Shown here in pieces: positions 26,767 through 35,373 of a DNA stretch of 39,525 nucleotides. The notes beneath the pieces were generated by a model, which did not search any database, had not been told where the DNA came from, and saw nothing but the letters and a program-made list of their open reading frames with translations. A program made the translations under genes and the position numbers. The stretch's first letter is position 1, and every line of letters begins with the position of its first letter. The DNA is from Tritrichomonas foetus (taxonomy: Eukaryota; Parabasalia; Tritrichomonadida; Tritrichomonadidae), in contig MLAK01000938.1 in assembly GCA_001839685.1 (NCBI GenBank), forward strand, positions 128,647 to 168,171, given 5' to 3'.

Positions 26767-28233
26767 ATGAATGAGGAGCAATGTTCAAGAGATTCACAAA
26801 GCCCCTCCGGTTGGCTCCTTAAGCGTTATGCCTTTGGGTTTTCAGCGAGACGCTTTTGCTGTCTTCTTGGCTCCCAGTTCCTCATTTGCAAAGACGAAAA
26901 ATGCGAATCAATCGACCTTATCTTCGACATGACTCCAGACACGCACATAGATATTGTTGGGTGCGGCTATAATGCCTATAATGACATCAGTAACTCCTAC
27001 AAAACCGCGCACAGTAAATCGAATAATGTCAAACCCGAAAATGGCTCCAAAGCACCAAAAAGGTTTATTATTTCAGACAGAAAAGCCAAAAGTATCACAC
27101 TTGAGGCCGAGTCGCCCAATAAAATGATGTTTTGGATTTTAGCATTACGAAGTTGCATATTTCAGAATAAGAAAATGTCGCTCGATAACTTCAATATTAT
27201 TTCAGTAATAGGGAGGGGATACTATGGGAAAGTTATGCTTGTCGAAGATCCAAAAAAACACGATTTCTATGCAATTAAATCCATTCGAAAATCTAAACTC
27301 GTAGATTCTGATAAAATTCAAACAGTCATCTCAGAACGAAACATCCTTGCTGAAATCAGTCATCCTTTTATTATTGATTTAAAGTTTTCCTTTCAAACTG
27401 CGTCGAAATTTTATCTTGGAATGGAATATGCCCCAGGAGGTGAATTATTTCACCATTTGAGAAAGAATTCGAATTTGCAATTGAATGATGTTCGTCTTTA
27501 TGTTGCAGAAATCGCCCTTGCTTTTGATTACCTACATAAGCATAATATTATCTATCGCGACTTGAAACCAGAAAATATTTTGCTTGATGCAGAAGGTTAC
27601 GTAAAGCTGACTGACTTTGGAATGTCAAAAGATTTGAAAGAAAAAGATAGCACTGGCACTTTTTGTGGTACACCTGAATACATTGCGCCAGAAATTGTTA
27701 AACATCAATTTTATAGTTTTGCCGCTGATTGGTGGACTCTTGGAATTTTAACGTACGAACTATTATTTGGAGTAACTCCCTTTTCATGTTCAAATCGTTC
27801 CAAGCTTTTTCAAAATATCGTTTCGTCTCAGCCAAAATTTGGAAAAAATGTGACAGATGATGTAAAAAAATTCATTTTGAAGTTACTTACAAAAGATCCT
27901 GAGGAAAGACCAAAATTTGATGATATCAAAGCTGATCCATTTTTCAATAACATCAATTTCGATGATTTACTAAATAAGAAAATAAAGCCTTCTTTTATTC
28001 CAGAAGTGATTCATGAAAGTATTCCAAATAACTTTGATTATGAATTCACCAGTGAGAGTGCAGCAGATTCATTTATTTCACCAGTTTTTGGAAGTTTGAT
28101 GGAAGTTGAAGGTTTTTCATTTATTAATGACGATTTTGAAAATTCACCATCACCCATCGATTTCGATTACAGTGAACCAGAAGTTTCGAGTGAAAGAAGA
28201 TTATCACCGACACCAGTAGAGGTTTCTGTGTAG
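26767..28233 (+). CDS. PH-domain AGC protein kinase (Akt/PKB-like)
   Basis: A serine/threonine kinase expected to be recruited to membranes by phosphoinositides. The N-terminal PH domain spans about 14-133 (GWLLKRYAFGFSARRF at the start, the conserved late Trp as W123) with an Asn/Ser/Lys-rich loop near 70-98. The kinase domain is about 142-397: glycine loop GRGYYG (149-154), K171, E190, YRDLKPEN with D265, DFG with D283, and the activation-loop TFCGTPE with T298 as the likely PDK1 site. The C-terminal tail has VEGFSF, close to the AGC hydrophobic motif (F-x-x-F-S/T-F/Y) but with Val for the first Phe. All catalytic residues are present. The HRD motif reads YRD, as usual in AGC kinases. Start: AAAAAGTT ends 8 bp before the ATG. 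Confidence 0.94.
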   Translation: MNEEQCSRDSQSPSGWLLKRYAFGFSARRFCCLLGSQFLICKDEKCESIDLIFDMTPDTHIDIVGCGYNAYNDISNSYKTAHSKSNNVKPENGSKAPKRFIISDRKAKSITLEAESPNKMMFWILALRSCIFQNKKMSLDNFNIISVIGRGYYGKVMLVEDPKKHDFYAIKSIRKSKLVDSDKIQTVISERNILAEISHPFIIDLKFSFQTASKFYLGMEYAPGGELFHHLRKNSNLQLNDVRLYVAEIALAFDYLHKHNIIYRDLKPENILLDAEGYVKLTDFGMSKDLKEKDSTGTFCGTPEYIAPEIVKHQFYSFAADWWTLGILTYELLFGVTPFSCSNRSKLFQNIVSSQPKFGKNVTDDVKKFILKLLTKDPEERPKFDDIKADPFFNNINFDDLLNKKIKPSFIPEVIHESIPNNFDYEFTSESAADSFISPVFGSLMEVEGFSFINDDFENSPSPIDFDYSEPEVSSERRLSPTPVEVSV

Positions 28234-28488
28234 TATACTTATTATGATACCTTTCTATTTATGTTTGTATTTATAAACTATCCTTGATATATTTATGTTT
28301 CGATATATTAAATTTATTGTCACTTTTTGGGAGACCGTTGAAAGTTTATATGCAAACCAAAGGAAATTCCCGATTCTACCAACAAAAATGAGGAAATCCT
28401 CGATTATCGACTTTTATTGACCAATTAAGTAGTTAAAAAGTTTATATAAAATCGAGATTTTCATTCAAACGTACATAAACGGAGGTGA
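28234..28488 (+). promoter_or_regulatory. Upstream region of the WD40-like gene
   Basis: The region holds AAAAAGTT at 28435-28442, an initiator-like TCATTC at 28461-28466 (T. vaginalis initiators follow TCAYTW), and TAAACGG ending at 28482, six bases before the ATG. The ordered set of three makes this the best-formed putative core promoter in the window. Confidence 0.4.
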
Positions 28489-31400
28489 ATGCATGGTTCT
28501 CGCTCCAGTAAGAAGAATTCGAGTGTGCGAGATCTGCATTGGGGATTGTTTAAAGACGAAGGATCAAATTTACCAACCAGTCCAGTTTTCAAAGCTTTCT
28601 GTCAAGTAAATTATGAAACATTTGCGCATTCTGATGGAGGGCACGTCACTATTTGGACGCCAAAAAACGTATTAACAACATTCAATTTGAAAGCAATTTC
28701 TTTGCACTATGTTAAAAGCGTTAATCACATTATTGCAACTGTTCAAAGAAAAGCTGAATTATTTTTCATTTCGATGAGATCACCTTATCAAATAACACAA
28801 CATCCGTTTTTATTTTCTAATAAAGTTATCACTGTTATGCATTTTTTTGAAAAATCATCAATTTTGGTAACAGCCGGCCAAGGCTTGATGTTCACGAAAG
28901 TTATCGTTCCAACGATGTTTAAAATGTCAGCACCAATTCCAGAAATGCTGAAATTTGAGAAAATCACAGAAATTTATCAAGATTCTTATTTCGTAAACGT
29001 TCATTCGCCAGTTTTCGTAGAGTCAAGAGAAATAGTTATTGTTTATTTTGATAATGCTGTAAAAATTCATTTACTTGATGGAACATGCATTCAACAATTT
29101 GAAAATCTGACAATGTCACCAATAACCTGTTTAAGTTTTTATGAACCAAAAAACTGGCTAGTTGTTGGTGATCAAGAAGGGTATACATCAATTCTACATT
29201 TTCAATGTGCCAATCCATTCATTCATGGGGCTCATCCCGAAACAAGTGGATTCATTTATTCATATCGCCCAGAAACGTGTCATTTACTACTTTCAATGGT
29301 TTTTGAAAATGATTTTTTGGTTACTATTGGACTAAATCATCAAATAACTTTATATTCACTAACTGCTGAAAAGCAAATTCAGTTTTTAAGGTTTAATTTA
29401 AATCCACAATCGGTTTTTTACGCCGAGCCGAATTTTTTCATTTTTTCTGAAAGAGAAATCGAATCTTATCATTTAAATTTATTTTCAAAGCATTTTGCTA
29501 ATTTGACTGCTGATTGCTTTTTATTAAAAAGATGTCCAAGTATTAAGAATGCAGCTCGGCTTCTTTGTCATTCAACAGATTCGATTGTTTCTTTATTTTC
29601 TCCAAAAACTGCAAAACTTTTGTATGGAATTCGTGCTGTACAATATCAATATGATGTACAAAATGTGATTTATCCACGTGATGTTTTATATGATGGAATT
29701 AAAATAAAACCAACCAAGCCATGTGATGATCTCGCTTTTTTTAGAATGGGAAAAGACACAATTTTGCACATTGATTTTCAAGAATCTTCAGATGTAAGAA
29801 AAAAGTATCAAAAGCAAGAATTATTCACATCAACCACTTTTATGGATACAAAATATCTTAAATATCAAATTGGTGAATCGCCAACACAAAACCCATTTGT
29901 TTCATTTCTTCGAATTGAAACACCAACTTATTCAAATTGTATTTTAGGTATTTGTAAATCAGGTCTCTGTTATATTTATTCATTAGAAACCAAAAAAATG
30001 ATTGATAAGTTCGAACTGGGATTTGGTTCAATTATGTGTGCGGCTTATTCATCGGTTCATAATTATGTTATATTTTCCTGTATGGATCATACAATTGTGT
30101 ATAATTTGGAAACTAAGAAAATTCTGTCTAATACTGAACATACATTTTATCGTTCATTATTAGTTGTCAGTGAAAGAACTTTAGCGTGTGGTTGTGCAAA
30201 TGGAATGTTAGAAATTCGAAACTTTCCACAAATGACTGTTCAATCCTCAAGTCAAAAACATGAAGTATATCATTCTGATCAAGGTTATCGGAGAGATTTA
30301 TCAAAGGAATATGAAAGTTATGAAATGATAATGGATGTCAATTTCTCAATTACAACAATTGATTATTGTGTTCCAAGAAATGCTTTATTAACCTTATCAC
30401 CAAATGGTGAAATATTTATTTGGAGTCTTAGAGCTTTTCCTATTTGTCATATTCTCCTTGAAATTGCACCAACGGCTGCATGTTTTTTAAATGGATATGG
30501 AACAATTGTTTTTTGTTCTTTAAAAACATTATTTACGATAGATTGGCGCTATATTTTCACTGAGAAAATTGACAAAGAAAAAAATGAATTGGATCACTTT
30601 GATCAGCGTGATGATAAATTTGATCTTGTGAAATTTACACAAAATAAATTAGATCATGGTGAAAAATTAGATAATATAATGAAACAAAAGCAAACTCCAA
30701 GAAGTAAATTTAAACGAATTCGTGATGATGAGCAGAGTTTATCTTTAAGTGGATCAATTTCAATGACTCCATCAATTATGAATTTCTCGCCTTTTAGAGT
30801 AAGAAGAGTTTTGGGATATAATACAATCACTTTTTTTGAAAATTTGGTTGTTGAAGAAAATGAAATTCCCAAATGCCACTTTTTTAAACGACCAATCATT
30901 CAAGAACAAGAACAAGAAGCTCCAAAGAAAAGAAAGCTGAAAGGATTCGTTCAATTAATGTCTCTTCCAGAACCAACAATTAATAAAAGTCCTGCTCCAA
31001 ATTCTGCTTCGAATAGTAATCAAAATAGTATAAAAGTGTCTATTAACTCCAATCAACAGCAAAATAATATAAAAGTGTCTGTTAACTCCAACCAACCACA
31101 AAATTCTGTCGGAAAATATGAGAAAAGTTCAGAAATTAAAGTTACAAGAATGAAAAGAGAATGTGAAATGAATAAATCAATGCCATCAATTAAATATTCT
31201 AGTAAACCAAAAAGTTCAAAAGTGAGTAAAACGACAACAATTCGTGGTTTTTCGGGAACACCAAGAAGATCGAATAATACCTCTAAATCCAAACCAAAGA
31301 AAATGATGAAACCTAGTGTAAATACACCAAAAATATCAAAAATGGGTTCAACGAAAAGAAAGTCATCGAAAAAGAAAAAGAAATCATCTCAAAATATTGA

Positions 31401-32592
31401 TGACTCAATCACAAACCAAGAAAGAATAAATCAATTAATTGATAATCATAGTAAATCTATGGGCTTATCTAAAAATGATATCAATGAATTTAAACTCTCT
31501 AATAATTCTAATAATATTAATACTACATTAGATCTAGATAAGAACAATAGTCAGAGAACGAATGAAATTAATGATTTTCTTAGAGAACTAAATGAAAGAA
31601 AATTGAATAATGAAGATATTACTACCAATGCTGATGAAAACCAGATTTGTAGTTCTCAATATAAAGAAGTAAGTTATACAGATACTGATGGAAATGAAGA
31701 AATTTATTTATTTGATAGAAGAGCATTGGAAATGAAACATGTTAAGAATATAAATGTAGCAAGTCAAACAATGAGTGAAGAAGTAGAAGAAGTAGCTATA
31801 CTTGATGATTATCGGTCTAACAGTCCAATAAATGAAAACCTTGATAAAAACTCTGATTATCTTGATGAAAATGATGAAAATCCAAACAATATTGGAAAAT
31901 CTAAAGATATAATTTTATTTAACAATAACGACGAATTCACTGAATCACCACTATTATATATGAGTAAGATAAATGAAAATAATAGTTTATACATGAATCA
32001 TTCTGATGATCAAAACGACAATTATTGTTTAAATAACGATTCGAATCAACAGATGAATGATTTAATTAATAATAGATACCCTAATAATACAGATGATGAA
32101 ATTACTAATTTGGACAAAATTCACCAACTTGATCCTAATAAGAAAATCCCAAGCTTTTCGCCGGTGATTACTTGCTTCAAAAATAATGTTGCGATGCCTT
32201 TAATGTCACAGCTACCAACTTTTGGGAAAGACGCACCTTGGCATCTTCTTGGTAGTATTTCAAATAGGCAATATCTTCATGAAATTCAGGAACCACAATC
32301 CATTTTTATGAATCGAGCAAGAAGGTTTTCTAGTAACAAAATGAATTCGGATATATATATAGATCAACATCAATATAATCCTCTTCTCTATGTTCAAAAT
32401 TTGGAACAGGATTTTTGTGAGCCATACGTAATTGAAGATTTAACTGACCCAAGAATGGGACTTGTTACTGACTCTAAAATGAAATATCTTAAATTACCTG
32501 AACCACCAACATCTCCAAGAAACACTGATGAACTAACAAAAAGAATTTATCCTCCTCAATCAACAACTGTAACCGGATTTATAGATATATAA
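28489..32592 (+). CDS. Large WD40-like beta-propeller protein with disordered Asn-rich tail
   Basis: The N-terminal 730 or so residues look like degenerate WD40 repeats: HSDGGHVTIWTPKNVLTTF, NWLVVGDQEGYTSILHF, NDFLVTIGLNHQITLYSL, VSERTLACGCANGMLEIRNF and NALLTLSPNGEIFIWSLR, consistent with one or two propellers. From about residue 740 on, the protein is low-complexity: a Ser/Asn/Gln repeat (VSINSNQQQNNIK, VSVNSNQPQNSVG), a Lys/Ser-rich basic patch near 950-965 (KRKSSKKKKKSS), and long Asn/Asp-rich sequence. The final 120 or so residues regain order-like composition (MPLMSQLPTFGKDAPWHLLG). I cannot assign a named family. Large WD40 proteins are common in flagellar and vesicle-coat machinery, but that is only context. 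Confidence 0.85.
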   Translation: MHGSRSSKKNSSVRDLHWGLFKDEGSNLPTSPVFKAFCQVNYETFAHSDGGHVTIWTPKNVLTTFNLKAISLHYVKSVNHIIATVQRKAELFFISMRSPYQITQHPFLFSNKVITVMHFFEKSSILVTAGQGLMFTKVIVPTMFKMSAPIPEMLKFEKITEIYQDSYFVNVHSPVFVESREIVIVYFDNAVKIHLLDGTCIQQFENLTMSPITCLSFYEPKNWLVVGDQEGYTSILHFQCANPFIHGAHPETSGFIYSYRPETCHLLLSMVFENDFLVTIGLNHQITLYSLTAEKQIQFLRFNLNPQSVFYAEPNFFIFSEREIESYHLNLFSKHFANLTADCFLLKRCPSIKNAARLLCHSTDSIVSLFSPKTAKLLYGIRAVQYQYDVQNVIYPRDVLYDGIKIKPTKPCDDLAFFRMGKDTILHIDFQESSDVRKKYQKQELFTSTTFMDTKYLKYQIGESPTQNPFVSFLRIETPTYSNCILGICKSGLCYIYSLETKKMIDKFELGFGSIMCAAYSSVHNYVIFSCMDHTIVYNLETKKILSNTEHTFYRSLLVVSERTLACGCANGMLEIRNFPQMTVQSSSQKHEVYHSDQGYRRDLSKEYESYEMIMDVNFSITTIDYCVPRNALLTLSPNGEIFIWSLRAFPICHILLEIAPTAACFLNGYGTIVFCSLKTLFTIDWRYIFTEKIDKEKNELDHFDQRDDKFDLVKFTQNKLDHGEKLDNIMKQKQTPRSKFKRIRDDEQSLSLSGSISMTPSIMNFSPFRVRRVLGYNTITFFENLVVEENEIPKCHFFKRPIIQEQEQEAPKKRKLKGFVQLMSLPEPTINKSPAPNSASNSNQNSIKVSINSNQQQNNIKVSVNSNQPQNSVGKYEKSSEIKVTRMKRECEMNKSMPSIKYSSKPKSSKVSKTTTIRGFSGTPRRSNNTSKSKPKKMMKPSVNTPKISKMGSTKRKSSKKKKKSSQNIDDSITNQERINQLIDNHSKSMGLSKNDINEFKLSNNSNNINTTLDLDKNNSQRTNEINDFLRELNERKLNNEDITTNADENQICSSQYKEVSYTDTDGNEEIYLFDRRALEMKHVKNINVASQTMSEEVEEVAILDDYRSNSPINENLDKNSDYLDENDENPNNIGKSKDIILFNNNDEFTESPLLYMSKINENNSLYMNHSDDQNDNYCLNNDSNQQMNDLINNRYPNNTDDEITNLDKIHQLDPNKKIPSFSPVITCFKNNVAMPLMSQLPTFGKDAPWHLLGSISNRQYLHEIQEPQSIFMNRARRFSSNKMNSDIYIDQHQYNPLLYVQNLEQDFCEPYVIEDLTDPRMGLVTDSKMKYLKLPEPPTSPRNTDELTKRIYPPQSTTVTGFIDI

Positions 32593-32821
32593 TCTAGAAA
32601 TATTATGTAAAATATATAGAAATATATCATAATTTATAGTAAATATTTGTTTGAAGCGAATTTAAGAGTATTTCTTATCTATTTTATTATTTATTATTTC
32701 ACTAATGGTTATTATTTACAGACATTTCAGTAGTTGGAATACAGTAGATTGAATTTCGTCTATACTAAACCCTCCATAATATATACAGTCATAAAAAATG
32801 TATCTACAAATAACGTTAGGT

Positions 32822-33337
32822 TCATATGTATATAATTCCCGAATTTGTGAATTTATGTGAAGATTCTGAGGATGAATTATCACCTTTGCTTTTCTTTTTC
32901 TTTTTGCTTGGTACTTGATTTTCTATCAGAAATCGATAACATTTTTCTAGGTATGTTTGGAGTAGTTTTGGATAGTTTCTCCTCAAATAATGAGAAGAAT
33001 AATCTACAATTATTCCATTTGTTAAAACTGTTTTATAAAAGTATATGTTTTCATCATTTTTGTAGAGTGAAATGATCTTTTTCACTTGAGTATTTTTGGG
33101 CTGGTTGTAATCTTCAATTAGTTGTTTACAGTTCAAGTCCTTTTCACTCACCCACGAGTTAAAAGAGTCATCACATTCATATCCAGACCAGCGCACTAAA
33201 TATTCAACTTTATTTTTAGAAACTATTCTTTTGTCTAAGATAGCTTCAACTTCCCAGAATTCTTCATCATCATCATCCTCATGACTTTTTCCATTCTTAT
33301 TCTTTCCGAAAGAATTAACTTTCTTTTTTTCATCCAT
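32822..33337 (-). CDS. HP1-like protein with chromodomain and chromoshadow-like domain
   Basis: HP1 proteins bind methylated histone H3 and dimerise to build silent chromatin. An acidic stretch (DDDDEE, 21-26) precedes a chromodomain at about 26-78 (VEAILDKRI, VEYLVRWSGYECDDSFNSWV), with W28, W50 and Y53 as candidates for the methyl-lysine aromatic cage. The segment at about 85-137 (VKKIISLYKNDENIYFYKTV through YPKLLQTYLEKCYRFL) aligns by eye with the chromoshadow pattern: a starting V-x-K-I-I-x, a F-x-x-x-V strand, and P-x-x-x-x-x-x-Y-E at the dimer helix. A lysine run (145-149) may be a nuclear signal. The hinge is very short compared with animal HP1. AAAAAGTT lies about 10 bp upstream of the ATG. 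Confidence 0.85.
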   Translation of the reverse strand: MDEKKKVNSFGKNKNGKSHEDDDDEEFWEVEAILDKRIVSKNKVEYLVRWSGYECDDSFNSWVSEKDLNCKQLIEDYNQPKNTQVKKIISLYKNDENIYFYKTVLTNGIIVDYSSHYLRRNYPKLLQTYLEKCYRFLIENQVPSKKKKKSKGDNSSSESSHKFTNSGIIYI

Positions 33338-33562
33338 TTTTCTACAAACTTTTTTAATGCGTAAATGGCTGATATTTGATAATATTGACCGAATAATATG
33401 TGAAAATTGTCAAGGATATTTTAAACGTCCTAAACATTCTATAATTGAATGATTTTTGTCTCAACAATTTGAATGTATATTTGTCCAATTTAAATCAAAA
33501 ATTCCGAGATCTCAAATATTTTTTCAAAATTTCAATGGTAGGCGTTAACTATTGAATTTTGA

Positions 33563-35224
33563 ATGCACATAAATTTAATTACATCAATGATAAGCTCTCC
33601 GCTGTCTCCTGATAGAAACGAGTCATTATCGTTTATTTCAACAAGAGGAAATTCTATTAAACATTCAAATGATACACAAGAAGAATCACAAAAGAAGATT
33701 TTTGATCAATTTTTTATTTTTGGAGCTCCTCCAAATGGAAATGATCCAGAAAAGCCTATCCTCCTTTCTATGTTTCCATCAACTGAATATACCCAAAATG
33801 GTGAAGATATAGAAGAACTAATCAAGTATTGTTTTCCGAAATCATACACAACGATTTCAGAAACAATCAGCTCACATGATACAATTCTTTCTGAATTTGC
33901 ATTTTTTGTTAATAAGCCATCAAAACCAAGAACATATGGGATTTGCGTTCAAATTAAATCATCTCCTGATTTTGCACCATTTTTCACATCAAACTTCAGT
34001 CGAAGATACCCATTTGCTATATGTTTGCTCTCATCTGTTCCATTTTTAGTATCACATTTTCAAGTTGCTCTTTATTTGGCTCTTTTACTCACAGGTAAAG
34101 TTCAACCTGAAAACTCAATGAGAATTGATCGCTCTTCATTTAAAGTGAAAGGATTTTGTTATCCAAGTTTAACTTTGGATAAGAAATCACCAACAATTGC
34201 TGTTTTACAAGGATTTTCGGCACCATTAATGCTTGTTGATCAACTTTTCAAATATTGGCAATATCCAGTTGTTCCTCAAGCAAAACCAATTATTGAACCC
34301 AAGTATTGTGATTTATTACCATCTTATATTCCAGTTAATTTATCATCAATGCAATGTCTTTCATTTCCAACTATGGATGTATTGTTCTCAGCTTTGCCAC
34401 CATTAATGATAGTTCAATTATATACTGCCATTTTATTAGGGAAAAACATTCTCCTTGTTTCTACAGATCCACATAAGTTTTCATTATGTGTGATTTCATT
34501 AGTAACATTAACAAGGCCATTTAAACTTCATATGAATGTATTTCCTGTAATTAATATCCAAACACACATTGATGAAAGTATTCCATACTTAGCAGGATCG
34601 CCAACATTGAATCAATCAACTGCAGAAGTGGTGTGTGATCTTGATACAGTCATAATGACATCTAAAAATCCAATTCCTGATCTTCCAAACCAAGCAGAAA
34701 TAATAAAGAAGATAGAAATGGTGATGAAAAACCAAGAAAAATGTATTACAATGCCACCACAAACATCCAAGTATTTATTTTCAAGTGTTGCCAATCCAGA
34801 ATATTACGAGTTTGTCCATAAAATTGAGCCCACAGCTTTCCCACCACTTTATACTTCATTCTACCCACAAAAATATGTGTTTAAGTCTGTGTTAGTCGAT
34901 AATATTAGGGAAATATTTGCATCACATATAGCAATTCAATTAAATAGTGCTATTCGAGCCTCTTTTGATGAAGGAAAAGAAGCAATAAATATTGATCTAT
35001 TCAAAAAGACTGTTAATTCGATTGCGAATCCATTTTATAACCTTTTTATATTTTCCAAAGTCTTTGAAAATTTTGTATCTCGAACTAAGATGGAAATGGA
35101 TAACAAGAAGTCAATGCAGCGATTAAAGCAGTCTCCACAGTCATCATCTATAAAGCCTGTCATCGAAAGCCCTACTATAGCACTTTCACCATTTGGTAAG
35201 AATACTGATGAAAATACATTTTAA
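33563..35224 (+). CDS. DENN-domain protein (Rab exchange factor family)
   Basis: DENN proteins activate Rab GTPases by exchanging GDP for GTP. The upstream part has FIFGAPPNGNDPEKPILLSMFPS and YPFAICLLSSVPF, matching the uDENN. The central part has LPPLMIVQLYTAILLGKNILLVSTDPHKFSLCVISLVTLTRPF followed by FPVINIQTHIDESIPYLAGSPT, matching the core (cDENN) pattern of a hydrophobic helix, ILLVS, and a Pro-rich segment ending in P-x-x-x-G. A helical C-terminal portion with NPFYNLFIFSKVFENFV fits a dDENN. The Ser/Pro-rich tail from about residue 515 is probably disordered. Which Rab it serves cannot be seen; the Rab in this window is an obvious but untested candidate. The frame has an earlier Met at the same start; no better start is seen. 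Confidence 0.9.
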   Translation: MHINLITSMISSPLSPDRNESLSFISTRGNSIKHSNDTQEESQKKIFDQFFIFGAPPNGNDPEKPILLSMFPSTEYTQNGEDIEELIKYCFPKSYTTISETISSHDTILSEFAFFVNKPSKPRTYGICVQIKSSPDFAPFFTSNFSRRYPFAICLLSSVPFLVSHFQVALYLALLLTGKVQPENSMRIDRSSFKVKGFCYPSLTLDKKSPTIAVLQGFSAPLMLVDQLFKYWQYPVVPQAKPIIEPKYCDLLPSYIPVNLSSMQCLSFPTMDVLFSALPPLMIVQLYTAILLGKNILLVSTDPHKFSLCVISLVTLTRPFKLHMNVFPVINIQTHIDESIPYLAGSPTLNQSTAEVVCDLDTVIMTSKNPIPDLPNQAEIIKKIEMVMKNQEKCITMPPQTSKYLFSSVANPEYYEFVHKIEPTAFPPLYTSFYPQKYVFKSVLVDNIREIFASHIAIQLNSAIRASFDEGKEAINIDLFKKTVNSIANPFYNLFIFSKVFENFVSRTKMEMDNKKSMQRLKQSPQSSSIKPVIESPTIALSPFGKNTDENTF

Positions 35225-35373
35225 CTAAAATATGTGTTTTATCCAAAAACTATTGAGTATAAATGAAATGTCATGAAATTCGTTGATTGTTTTAGTAAAA
35301 ATTATGGTAAATAGACAAATAAAATATTCTGATTTTCCCAACGTTTCAATATTTTTATTATCGATATTTTAAA

